Assembly (NCBI GenBank): GCA_025960445.1
Contig: JAICIT010000127.1
Location: forward strand, 1-7,061
From: Bradyrhizobium sp.
Lineage (GTDB): Bacteria; Pseudomonadota; Alphaproteobacteria; Rhizobiales; Xanthobacteraceae
Length of the DNA: 7,061 nucleotides
Direction: 5' to 3'
In this document: piece after piece, positions 1 through 5,961 of the stretch
How positions within the stretch are numbered: position 1 is the stretch's first letter
How the letters are laid out: each line of letters opens with the position of its first letter
The notes under the pieces: model-generated
What the model saw: only the letters and a program-made list of their open reading frames with translations
What the model was told of the DNA's origin: nothing
Databases searched by the model: none
Made by a program: the position numbers and the translations under genes

Positions 1-2
1 AT

Positions 3-959
3 CTCGGCGAGGGCGAGGCGCCGGCATTTCCGGAAATCGACTGCTTCGTTGCGCCGGAGACTCATACCTTTGCTTTCAAAGGCCACATCAATTGCAATTG
101 GCTGCAGGCGCTCGAGGTCGGCATCGATCCCTCGCACGCCTCGTTCCTGCATCGCTTTTTCGAGGACGAGGATACTTCCGGCGCCTATGGCCGGCAGTTT
201 CGCGGCGCCTCCGCCGGCAGCGATATGCCGATGACCAAGATCCTGCGCGAATATGACCGGCCGATCATCAATGTCGAGCAGACCGAGTACGGCTTCCGGT
301 TGATCGCGTTGCGCGAGATCGACGAGGAGCGCACCCATGTACGCGTGACCAACCAGCTATTCCCGAATGGCTTCGTCATTCCGATGAGCACCGAGATGAC
401 TATCACGCAGTGGCACGTCCCGATCGATGACGAGAACTGCTACTGGTACGCGATCTTCACCAGCTACGCGACGGCAGTCGACAAGAACAAGATGCGCGAC
501 CAGCGACTCGAATTGTATGAGCTGCCGGATTACCGCTCGCGCAAGAACCGTTCGAACGATTATGGCTTCGATCCGCACGAGCAGGCGACGCAAACGTTCA
601 CCGGCATGGGCAGCGACATCAACGTGCACGATCAGTGGGCGGTGGAGTCGATGGGCGCGATCCAGGACCGCACCCGCGAGCATCTCGGCCAGGCCGACAA
701 GGCCATCGTTCAGTACCGGCGACTGCTGCGGCAGGAAATCGAAAAGGCCGCATCCGGCACCAGGCCGTTCATGTTCCTCGATGCCGCGCATGCACGCAGC
801 ATCCAGGGTCCGGCGACTATGGACGGCATCGGGCCGACCAAGGGTTGGGAAACATTCTGGATGGAAGTCGATGTCAAGCGGCGACGCAGCGCGCCATGGG
901 CTGCGCCAGTGCCGGAGGAAATAGCGGACAAGGTTCCTCACCTGAGGGCTGTCCAGTGA
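3..959 (+). CDS. Rieske non-heme iron oxygenase, alpha subunit, phthalate-dioxygenase type (5' end missing)
   Basis: This is the C-terminal catalytic part of an aromatic ring-hydroxylating or N/O-dealkylating Rieske oxygenase. The reading frame is open from base 3, giving 318 visible residues before TGA at 957-959. The family runs about 400-450 residues, so the N-terminal Rieske [2Fe-2S] domain lies upstream. Visible residues 32-50 (NWLQALEVGIDPSHASFLH) carry the mononuclear-iron motif: Asp42 is the bridging acid, and His45 and His50 are the iron ligands. Around residues 210-228, DQWAVESMGAIQDRTREHLG is the conserved block of the phthalate 4,5-dioxygenase group; Asp210 is the likeliest third ligand. 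WHVPIDDE near 137 is also typical. Family members act on aromatic acids or demethylate amines and ethers, and they need a separate reductase, which is absent here. The ATG at 225 is internal, because the iron-ligand motif precedes it. The family call is firm; the substrate is unknown. Confidence 0.93.
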   Translation, partial: LGEGEAPAFPEIDCFVAPETHTFAFKGHINCNWLQALEVGIDPSHASFLHRFFEDEDTSGAYGRQFRGASAGSDMPMTKILREYDRPIINVEQTEYGFRLIALREIDEERTHVRVTNQLFPNGFVIPMSTEMTITQWHVPIDDENCYWYAIFTSYATAVDKNKMRDQRLELYELPDYRSRKNRSNDYGFDPHEQATQTFTGMGSDINVHDQWAVESMGAIQDRTREHLGQADKAIVQYRRLLRQEIEKAASGTRPFMFLDAAHARSIQGPATMDGIGPTKGWETFWMEVDVKRRRSAPWAAPVPEEIADKVPHLRAVQ

Positions 960-981
960 AAGCGCGCGCGTTTCGTCATCC

Positions 982-986
982 GGAGA
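982..986 (+). promoter_or_regulatory. Shine-Dalgarno site deciding the TTG start of the GS-like gene
   Basis: GGAGA lies seven bases before the TTG at 994. In this frame the nearest upstream stop is TGA at 943-945, and no ATG, GTG or other TTG occurs between that stop and 994. The TTG is therefore the only ordinary start that keeps the whole N-terminal domain. Confidence 0.7.
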
Positions 987-993
987 CCGCGCG

Positions 994-2430
994 TTGAGTT
1001 TTATCAAGCGCCACGGTCTCTGGTCCGATGAGCAGCATGCGGCGGCGAAGCGCCTGCGACAAGCGGTCGAAGAGCAGAAGCTCGAAGTCATAAGGCTGTC
1101 GTTTCCCGACCAACACGGAATCCTCAGGGGCAAGACGCTGGTCGCGAGCGAAGCGCTGGCATCGCTTGAAAACGGCTGCACCATCACCACCACGATGCTC
1201 GCCAAAGACACCTCGCACCGCACGGTGTTTCCGGTGTTCACGTCCGGCGGCGGCTTCGGCATGCGCGAAATGGAAGGCGCGGCTGACGTGCTGATGGTGC
1301 CGGACCCGACCAGCTTTCGGGTGCTGCCATGGTCCCGCGCCACGGGCTGGCTATTGTGCGACATCTATTTCGCGGACGGACGACCCGTGCCGTTCGCGAC
1401 CCGCAGTCTCTACAAATCCGTACTCGAGAAACTGGAAAAGCGCGGCTACGAATTCGTGGCCGGGCTCGAAGTCGAGTGCCACATCTTCAGGCTTGAAGAT
1501 GCCAGGCTGTCGCCGGAGGATGCCGGGCAGCCCGGCCAACCGCCGTCTGTCAGCCTGCTGTCGCAGGGCTACCAATATCTGACCGAGCAGCGCTACGATC
1601 AGATGGAGCCGGTGCTCGAGATCGTCAGGCGCGACATCCTGGCGTTGGGACTTCCGCTGCGGTCGATCGAGGTCGAATTCGGCCCGAGCCAGTGCGAATT
1701 CACCTTCAAGCCAATGGCGGGACTCGAGCCCGCCGACACCATGATCCTGTTCCGCAGCGCCGTGAAGCAGATCTGCCATCGACACGGCTATCACGCGACC
1801 TTCATGTGCCGACCGCGATTACCGAACGTGTTCGCGTCCGGCTGGCACCTGCACCAATCGTTGATCTCGATCGCAAGCGGTGACAACGCGTTCATGACAA
1901 AACAGGAAGGCGAGGTGTTGAGCCCGTTCGGCCGCCAATATCTCGCGGGACTGCTCGAGCACGCTTGCGCCTCGACCGTGTTCACCACGCCCACCATCAA
2001 TGGCTACAAGCGCTACCGTTCCTATTCGCTTGCGCCCGATCGCGCGATATGGGGGCGTGACAACAGAGGTGTGATGGTGAGGGTGCTGGGCGGCCCCGAT
2101 GATCCCTCCACCCGGCTGGAAAATCGGATCGGCGAGCCGGCGGCCAATCCGTACCTTTACATGGCCTCGCAGATTTTATCGGGGCTGGACGGCATGGATC
2201 GCGCCCTCGATCCGGGTCGGTCAGCGGATACGCCTTATGAAGCGCAGGCGAAGCGATTGCCGAAAACGCTTGCCGAGGCCGTGGCGGCATTGAAGGACGA
2301 CCGCTTCTTTCGTGACACGCTCGGCGCCGGATTTATCGATTACTACGTCCACATCAAGAACGCCGAGATTGAGCGTTTCCAGGCCGAGGTCTCGGACTGG
2401 GAGCACCGAGAATATTTCGGAATTTTTTGA
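994..2430 (+). CDS. Glutamine synthetase superfamily ligase, probably gamma-glutamyl-amine type rather than GlnA
   Basis: This is a 478-residue ATP-dependent carboxylate-amine ligase with the full GS fold: an N-terminal beta-grasp domain (about 30-125) and a catalytic barrel (about 130-478). Residues matched by eye to Salmonella GlnA are the metal-site acids Glu159 and Glu161 (LEVEC), Glu228 and Glu235 (EFGPSQCE), His285 (SGWHLHQSL), Arg340 (NGYKR), Arg358 (DNR), and Glu376/Arg378 (RLENR), followed by NPYL. From NGYKR through RLENR the alignment needs no gap, and it places Leu346 where GlnA has Glu327, the flap residue over the ammonium site. Catalysis on ATP and glutamate looks intact, but the amine site does not look like that of an ammonium enzyme. 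Related ligases include PuuA, IpuC and the gamma-glutamylanilide synthases; I cannot choose among them. The gene sits 34 bases after the Rieske gene, probably in one transcript. Confidence 0.9.
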   Translation: MSFIKRHGLWSDEQHAAAKRLRQAVEEQKLEVIRLSFPDQHGILRGKTLVASEALASLENGCTITTTMLAKDTSHRTVFPVFTSGGGFGMREMEGAADVLMVPDPTSFRVLPWSRATGWLLCDIYFADGRPVPFATRSLYKSVLEKLEKRGYEFVAGLEVECHIFRLEDARLSPEDAGQPGQPPSVSLLSQGYQYLTEQRYDQMEPVLEIVRRDILALGLPLRSIEVEFGPSQCEFTFKPMAGLEPADTMILFRSAVKQICHRHGYHATFMCRPRLPNVFASGWHLHQSLISIASGDNAFMTKQEGEVLSPFGRQYLAGLLEHACASTVFTTPTINGYKRYRSYSLAPDRAIWGRDNRGVMVRVLGGPDDPSTRLENRIGEPAANPYLYMASQILSGLDGMDRALDPGRSADTPYEAQAKRLPKTLAEAVAALKDDRFFRDTLGAGFIDYYVHIKNAEIERFQAEVSDWEHREYFGIF

Positions 2431-2524
2431 GGGGCCGAGGGCGGTCCGTCGCGCTCCCGCTAGTACCGCGCCATTACGCCAATCTCTCGAATTCAACTAC
2501 GGATTATGGGACATAGCGCGGGAC

Positions 2525-2552
2525 GGAGTGAAACATATGAACCACGCACTCC
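2525..2552. repeat. Inverted repeat GGAGTG-N16-CACTCC, candidate operator
   Basis: Six-base arms at 2525-2530 and 2547-2552 are exact reverse complements, with 16 bases between them that include the palindrome CATATG at 2534-2539. The arms overlap the weak promoter candidate. RpiR proteins usually bind as dimers or tetramers to paired sites close to their own genes, so this is a reasonable operator candidate. Arms this short could also occur by chance. Confidence 0.35.
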
Positions 2553-2564
2553 ATATTTGAAACA
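2529..2564 (+). repeat. Direct repeat TGAAACA, two copies
   Basis: TGAAACA occurs at 2529-2535 and again at 2558-2564, starts 29 bases apart, which is close to three helical turns. Both copies sit next to a CATAT sequence (2534-2538 after the first, 2552-2556 before the second). They could be half-sites for the RpiR protein encoded just downstream. Functional meaning is inferred from position only. Confidence 0.3.
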
Positions 2565-2608
2565 GATGTTGTATAGAGCGCCCCTTTGATCTAGCCTCCT
2601 TGTTCTCT

Positions 2609-2614
2609 GGGGGG
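2609..2614 (+). promoter_or_regulatory. G-rich ribosome binding site favouring GTG 2622
   Basis: A run of six G lies seven bases before GTG at 2622 and 13 bases before the in-frame ATG at 2628. The spacing favours the GTG. The two choices differ by only two residues. Confidence 0.5.
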
Positions 2615-2621
2615 CGTAGCC

Positions 2622-3515
2622 GTGGCAATGAAACAGTTGCTTGGAGAGCTGACGGCGGGTTTTGACGAGCTGCCGCCGCAACTGAAAGAAGCGGCGCGGT
2701 GGGTGATCGATCATCCCGCCGACGTTGCGCTACTCACCATGCGCGAGCAGGCCCGGCGGGCTGGTATTCCGCCCGCGACGCTGACGCGGCTCGCGCAGCG
2801 ATTCAAGCTGAAGGGCTATGACGAGATCAGAAAGCTCTACGCCGAGGCAGTCCGGCTTCGGCCGGAAAGCTATCGAGGACGCGCCGAAGAGCTTTTGCAG
2901 CGGCGCAACAGTGAAGGCGATGAAGCACTGATCCAGGATATCTTTTCCTCGCTGAGCCGTCACTTGCAGGAGCTATCGGCGCCCTCGGCGATGAGGCGTT
3001 TCAAGGCCGCGGCCGAAATCATTGCCCGATCCAAACGCGTATTCTGTCTGGGGCTGCGTTCCGCGTTTTCGGTTGCTTACAGTTTTCACTACGCGCGCTC
3101 ATTATTTGGCGCGCCTTCGGTGCTGGTGGACGGACCCGGCGGCATTGCGACAGACGCGCTGCGGACGATCGGCCCAGCCGACGCACTGCTGGCAATTTCG
3201 GTGAAACCCTATACGCGCCAGACCCTGCAATCAGCGCGCTATGCCGAAAGACGTGGCGCCCAGGTCATCGCCTTAACCGACAGCGAAGTATCGCCTCTTG
3301 CGGCCATATCCAAACAGACGCTGATCGTCCGCACCGAAACGCCTTCGTTCTTCCACACCATGGCTCCGGCATTCGCCGCTATCGAATGTTTGACCGCGCT
3401 CGTTGCCGCGCGCCGGGGTGCCCAGGCGATCAAGTCACTCGCGGCCAGTGAAGAGCAGCTCGAGGCATTCGAAACCTACGTTTTGACAACAAAGAAACGA
3501 ATCAAACGATCTTGA
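2622..3515 (+). CDS. MurR/RpiR family transcriptional regulator
   Basis: This 297-residue DNA-binding regulator has normal family length. Residues 1-77 form the HTH_6 domain: the recognition part is LTMREQARRAGIPPATLTRL at 38-57, followed by FKLKGYDEIRKLY, a hallmark of the family. Residues about 125-265 form a SIS (sugar isomerase) domain, with VFCLGLRSAFSVA at 140-152 and the ligand-loop motif AISVKPYTRQT at 191-201. SIS domains usually bind phosphosugars, yet no sugar-phosphate enzyme is present here, so the effector may differ. The C-terminus is basic (KKRIKRS). The gene follows the repeat-bearing control region and overlaps the aminotransferase gene by four bases, so regulator and enzyme are very likely co-transcribed. 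Autoregulation and control of the flanking genes are inferred from layout. Activator or repressor cannot be decided. Confidence 0.93.
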   Translation: MAMKQLLGELTAGFDELPPQLKEAARWVIDHPADVALLTMREQARRAGIPPATLTRLAQRFKLKGYDEIRKLYAEAVRLRPESYRGRAEELLQRRNSEGDEALIQDIFSSLSRHLQELSAPSAMRRFKAAAEIIARSKRVFCLGLRSAFSVAYSFHYARSLFGAPSVLVDGPGGIATDALRTIGPADALLAISVKPYTRQTLQSARYAERRGAQVIALTDSEVSPLAAISKQTLIVRTETPSFFHTMAPAFAAIECLTALVAARRGAQAIKSLAASEEQLEAFETYVLTTKKRIKRS

Positions 3516-4837
3516 CCCACGTCTTGCACCGGCAGATCAACCACCATTACCCGATCGCGGAAAGCGCGAATGGCATCTACGTCCGCGATACTTCCGGAAA
3601 AGAATACATAGACGCTTCCGGTGGCGCGGCGGTTTCCTGTCTTGGGCACTCGCATCCCGATGTGATTGCCGCGATGCACGCACAGCTCGACAAATTCGAA
3701 TATGCTCATACCAGCTTCTTCACCTCGCAAGCGGCCGAACAGCTCGCCGATGATTTGGTGTCACACGCGCCCGATGGTCTTGGCCATGCATTCTTCGTCA
3801 GCGGCGGATCGGAGGCCATAGAGGCGGCGCTGAAGCTGGCGCGGCAATACTTCGTCGAACGCGGCGAGCCGCAACGACGCTTTCTGATTGCACGAAGTCA
3901 GAGCTATCATGGCGTGACGCTAGGGGCGCTCGCCGTCGGCGGCCGTGAGTGGCAGCGCCGCCAGTTTTCACCGCTGTTGATTGAAACCCATCACGTATCG
4001 CCGGTGTATGAATATCGCGAACGGCGGGCGGACGAAACTCCCGAAGGGTACGGCGAGCGGCTGGCCCGGGAGCTCGAAACCAAGATCGCCGAACTCGGCG
4101 GCAGCAATGTCATCGCCTTTGTCGCCGAAACGGTTGTTGGCGCTACCCTTGGCGCAGTCCCGCCGGTGCCGGGCTATTTCAAACGGGTTCGTGAGATCTG
4201 TGATCGCAATGGAATTCTGCTGATCCTCGACGAAGTCATGTGCGGCATCGGCCGAACCGGCACCTTGCACGCCTGCGAACAGGAAGGCGTTAGCCCGGAT
4301 ATTCTTGCGATCGCCAAGGGACTGGGTGGCGGCTATGCGCCGATCGGCGCGATCCTGCTGCACGAGCGCATTTTCAAAACCATCGCGGACGGATCTGGCG
4401 CATTCCAGCACAGCCATACCTATACTGGTCATCCCCTCGCCTGCGCCGCTGCGATTGCCGTGCAGCAGGTCATTCGGCGCGACGATCTGCTGGCCAATGT
4501 CCGCCGGCAGGGCGATCTTCTCACCCGGCGTTTGCAGGAGCGGTTCGGCAATCATCCGTTCGTCGGCGATGTACGCGGCCGGAGCCTGTTCCAGGGGCTG
4601 GAGATCGTATCCGACCGCGGAACCAAAAAGCCTTTCGATGCGAGCCGCAAATTGCATGCTCAGATCAAGCGCGAAGCAATGGCGCGCGGCCTGATGGTTT
4701 ATCCAATGGGCGGAACGGTGGACGGCACGCAGGGAGATCACGTGCTGCTGGCGCCGCCGTTCATTATCAATAGCGGCGCGATCGACGAGATCGTCGAGCG
4801 ATTGGGAGACGCTATCGATGCCGCCGTGGGCTCCTGA
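3512..4837 (+). CDS. Class III PLP-dependent aminotransferase
   Basis: This fold-type I transaminase of 441 residues has the usual length for class III (acetylornithine, 4-aminobutyrate and omega-amino-acid transaminases). It should move an amino group from an amine or amino acid to a keto acid in the cytoplasm. Visible landmarks are the PLP phosphate-binding SGGSEA at 97-102, the SYHG motif at 131-134, Glu206 (AETVVG), the cofactor-binding Asp240 in LILDEVMCGIGRTGT, the Schiff-base Lys269 in AIAKGLGGGY, and HTYTGHPLA at 302-310. All catalytic residues look intact. The start is TTG at 3512, which shares TTGA with the regulator's stop; no strong Shine-Dalgarno is visible, so translational coupling is likely. 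The N-terminus from HRQINHHYPIAESANGIYV fits the family well. Substrate specificity is not readable; database names for such proteins, such as aspartate aminotransferase family, would be generic. Confidence 0.93.
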   Translation: MTHVLHRQINHHYPIAESANGIYVRDTSGKEYIDASGGAAVSCLGHSHPDVIAAMHAQLDKFEYAHTSFFTSQAAEQLADDLVSHAPDGLGHAFFVSGGSEAIEAALKLARQYFVERGEPQRRFLIARSQSYHGVTLGALAVGGREWQRRQFSPLLIETHHVSPVYEYRERRADETPEGYGERLARELETKIAELGGSNVIAFVAETVVGATLGAVPPVPGYFKRVREICDRNGILLILDEVMCGIGRTGTLHACEQEGVSPDILAIAKGLGGGYAPIGAILLHERIFKTIADGSGAFQHSHTYTGHPLACAAAIAVQQVIRRDDLLANVRRQGDLLTRRLQERFGNHPFVGDVRGRSLFQGLEIVSDRGTKKPFDASRKLHAQIKREAMARGLMVYPMGGTVDGTQGDHVLLAPPFIINSGAIDEIVERLGDAIDAAVGS

Positions 4838-4907
4838 AGCGTTTCGATATTGCTTGTGGCCGAGAAAACAACGCCCGGCGCAGCTTTAATAGAACTACTG
4901 GAAAAAT

Positions 4908-4913
4908 GGAGGG
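4908..4913 (+). promoter_or_regulatory. Strong Shine-Dalgarno fixing the TAXI gene start
   Basis: GGAGGG lies eight bases before ATG at 4922. It fixes the start at this ATG rather than at the in-frame TTG 72 bases upstream, and the chosen start places a clean signal peptide at the N-terminus. Confidence 0.85.
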
Positions 4914-4921
4914 ATCTGCAG

Positions 4922-5896
4922 ATGAAGTTTTCAGCAAATAGACTGAGCGTGGTTGCGGGGGCGCTAGTGGCGCTCACGTCGTTTTCAATGCCTGCCCCGG
5001 CGCAGCAGAAATTCGTCACCATCGGCACCGGCGGCGTGACCGGCGTGTATTACGCGGTGGGCGGCGCGGTTTGCCGGCTGATGAACAAGAACAGGGCCGA
5101 CACCGGCCTTCGCTGCTCGGTCGAGTCGACGGGCGGATCGGTGTTCAACGTCAACGCCATCAAATCCGGCGAACTCGATTTCGGACTTACGCAATCGGAT
5201 GTCCAGTTCAACGCTGCCAAAGGCGAGGCGCAGTTTAAGGGCAATGCCAACCCCGACCTGCGCGCCGTGTTCTCCGTCCACCCGGAGCCGTTCACGGTGC
5301 TGGCGCGAAAGGACGCCGGCGTCACCAAGTTCGCCGACTTCAAAGGCAAGCGTTTCAACATCGGCAATCCGGGCTCAGGCACGGCCGCCTCGATGGAAGA
5401 GCTGCTCAAGCAGCTCGGCTGGACCAAGGCGGACTTCTCCCTCGCAGCCGAACTCAAGGCTGACGAGCAGGGCACCGCGCTCTGCGACAACAAGATCGAT
5501 GGCTTCTTCTATGGCGTCGGCCATCCATCGGCTGCGATTCAGGATCCGACTATCGCCTGCGGAGCCAAGCTCATCTCGCTGACCGGGCCGGCGGTAGACG
5601 CGTTGATCAAGCAACATCCCTATTACGCCAAGGCGACTATTCCAGGCGGTATGTACGCCAACAATCCGGACCCGACGGAGACCTACGGTGTGCTCGCAAC
5701 CGTCGTGACTTCCGCGAAGGTCGCCGACAGCACAGTTTACGCGCTGGTCAAGGCGGTGTTCGACAATTTCGACGAGTTCAAGAAGCTGCACCCCGCCTTC
5801 GCCCATCTTGATCCAAAGGACATGGTCAAGAACGGGCTGTCGGCACCGCTGCATCCGGGTGCGATCAAGTATTACAAGGAAAAGGGCTGGATGTAA
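4922..5896 (+). CDS. TAXI family TRAP transporter substrate-binding protein
   Basis: This is the periplasmic receptor of a TAXI-type tripartite ATP-independent transporter, 324 residues with the chosen ATG. Residues 1-27 are a Sec signal peptide: charged start (MKFSANR), hydrophobic core, and an APA site before QQKF. Family motifs are [15 protein letters not shown] at 34-48, CSVESTGGS at 65-73, LDFGLTQSD at 85-93, and GNPGSGTAA at 148-156. The mature protein has four cysteines (51, 65, 188, 213), enough for two disulfides in the periplasm. TRAP systems use an ion gradient; characterised TAXI receptors bind small carboxylates such as glutamate or 2-oxoglutarate, but the ligand here is unknown. 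The gene follows the aminotransferase by 84 bases and precedes the permease, with a hairpin between. An upstream TTG (4850) would bury the signal peptide behind 24 extra residues and is rejected. Confidence 0.95.
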   Translation: MKFSANRLSVVAGALVALTSFSMPAPAQQKFVTIGTGGVTGVYYAVGGAVCRLMNKNRADTGLRCSVESTGGSVFNVNAIKSGELDFGLTQSDVQFNAAKGEAQFKGNANPDLRAVFSVHPEPFTVLARKDAGVTKFADFKGKRFNIGNPGSGTAASMEELLKQLGWTKADFSLAAELKADEQGTALCDNKIDGFFYGVGHPSAAIQDPTIACGAKLISLTGPAVDALIKQHPYYAKATIPGGMYANNPDPTETYGVLATVVTSAKVADSTVYALVKAVFDNFDEFKKLHPAFAHLDPKDMVKNGLSAPLHPGAIKYYKEKGWM

Positions 5897-5905
5897 CAAC
5901 CTGAA

Positions 5906-5935
5906 AAGAGGCGGCGCGAGCCGCCTCTTGTTTTT
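5906..5935 (+). terminator. Stem-loop with T-run between TAXI receptor and permease genes
   Basis: AAGAGGCGGC (5906-5915) pairs perfectly with GCCGCCTCTT (5920-5929) around a GCGA tetraloop of the stable GNRA class, followed by G and five T (5931-5935). This is a textbook Rho-independent terminator shape. It lies 10 bases after the receptor's stop codon and 26 bases before the permease ATG. Because the two proteins work together, partial termination or 3'-end protection, giving more receptor than permease, is more plausible than a complete stop. Confidence 0.85.
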
Positions 5936-5961
5936 GGAAGCGGTGCTAGGCGGGGAAGACG

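Larger units (their letters stand above)
2431..2621. promoter_or_regulatory. Non-coding control region before the RpiR gene
   Basis: This 191-base gap is the longest non-coding stretch in the window and is visibly richer in A and T between about 2500 and 2600. It contains the repeats listed separately. A weak promoter pair is possible, GTGAAA at 2528-2533 and CATATT at 2552-2557 with an 18-base spacer, each 4/6 to sigma-70 consensus. TATAGA at 2572-2577 is an alternative -10 without a convincing -35. No clear intrinsic terminator follows the ligase gene: the T-run at 2423-2428 is inside its last codons and has no strong stem before it. Confidence 0.45.

Noticed and set aside
225..227. ATG 225 as the true start of the Rieske protein
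   Set aside because: The frame stays open to base 3 and encodes the iron-ligand motif upstream of this ATG, so the gene must start before the window.
357..1364. Long antisense open frame of 335 codons across the Rieske and ligase genes
   Set aside because: It spans two well-supported genes on the other strand, its translation is rich in Arg, Ala and His with no recognisable domain, and long antisense frames are common in GC-rich coding DNA.
994..2430. Primary ammonium-assimilating glutamine synthetase (glnA)
   Set aside because: The flap glutamate is replaced by Leu and the gene sits in a catabolic context without glnB or other nitrogen-assimilation genes.
2411..2470. Terminator after the ligase gene
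   Set aside because: The T-run is in the last codons with only a three-base stem nearby, and the GCGGT/ACCGC pair at 2441-2445 and 2465-2469 is too short, has a 19-base loop and no T-run after it.
3968..4741. Antisense open frame of 257 codons inside the aminotransferase gene
   Set aside because: It lies wholly within a gene with all catalytic motifs intact and its product resembles no family; it reflects codon bias of the real gene.
4850..4921. TTG start 24 codons upstream for the TAXI protein
   Set aside because: It has no good ribosome binding site and would hide the signal peptide, whereas ATG 4922 has GGAGGG eight bases upstream and begins directly with the signal peptide.
4838..4921. 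Separate promoter before the TAXI gene
   Set aside because: TTGCTT (4850) and TTTAAT (4884) are 28 bases apart, too far for a sigma-70 pair, and no other convincing pair was seen.
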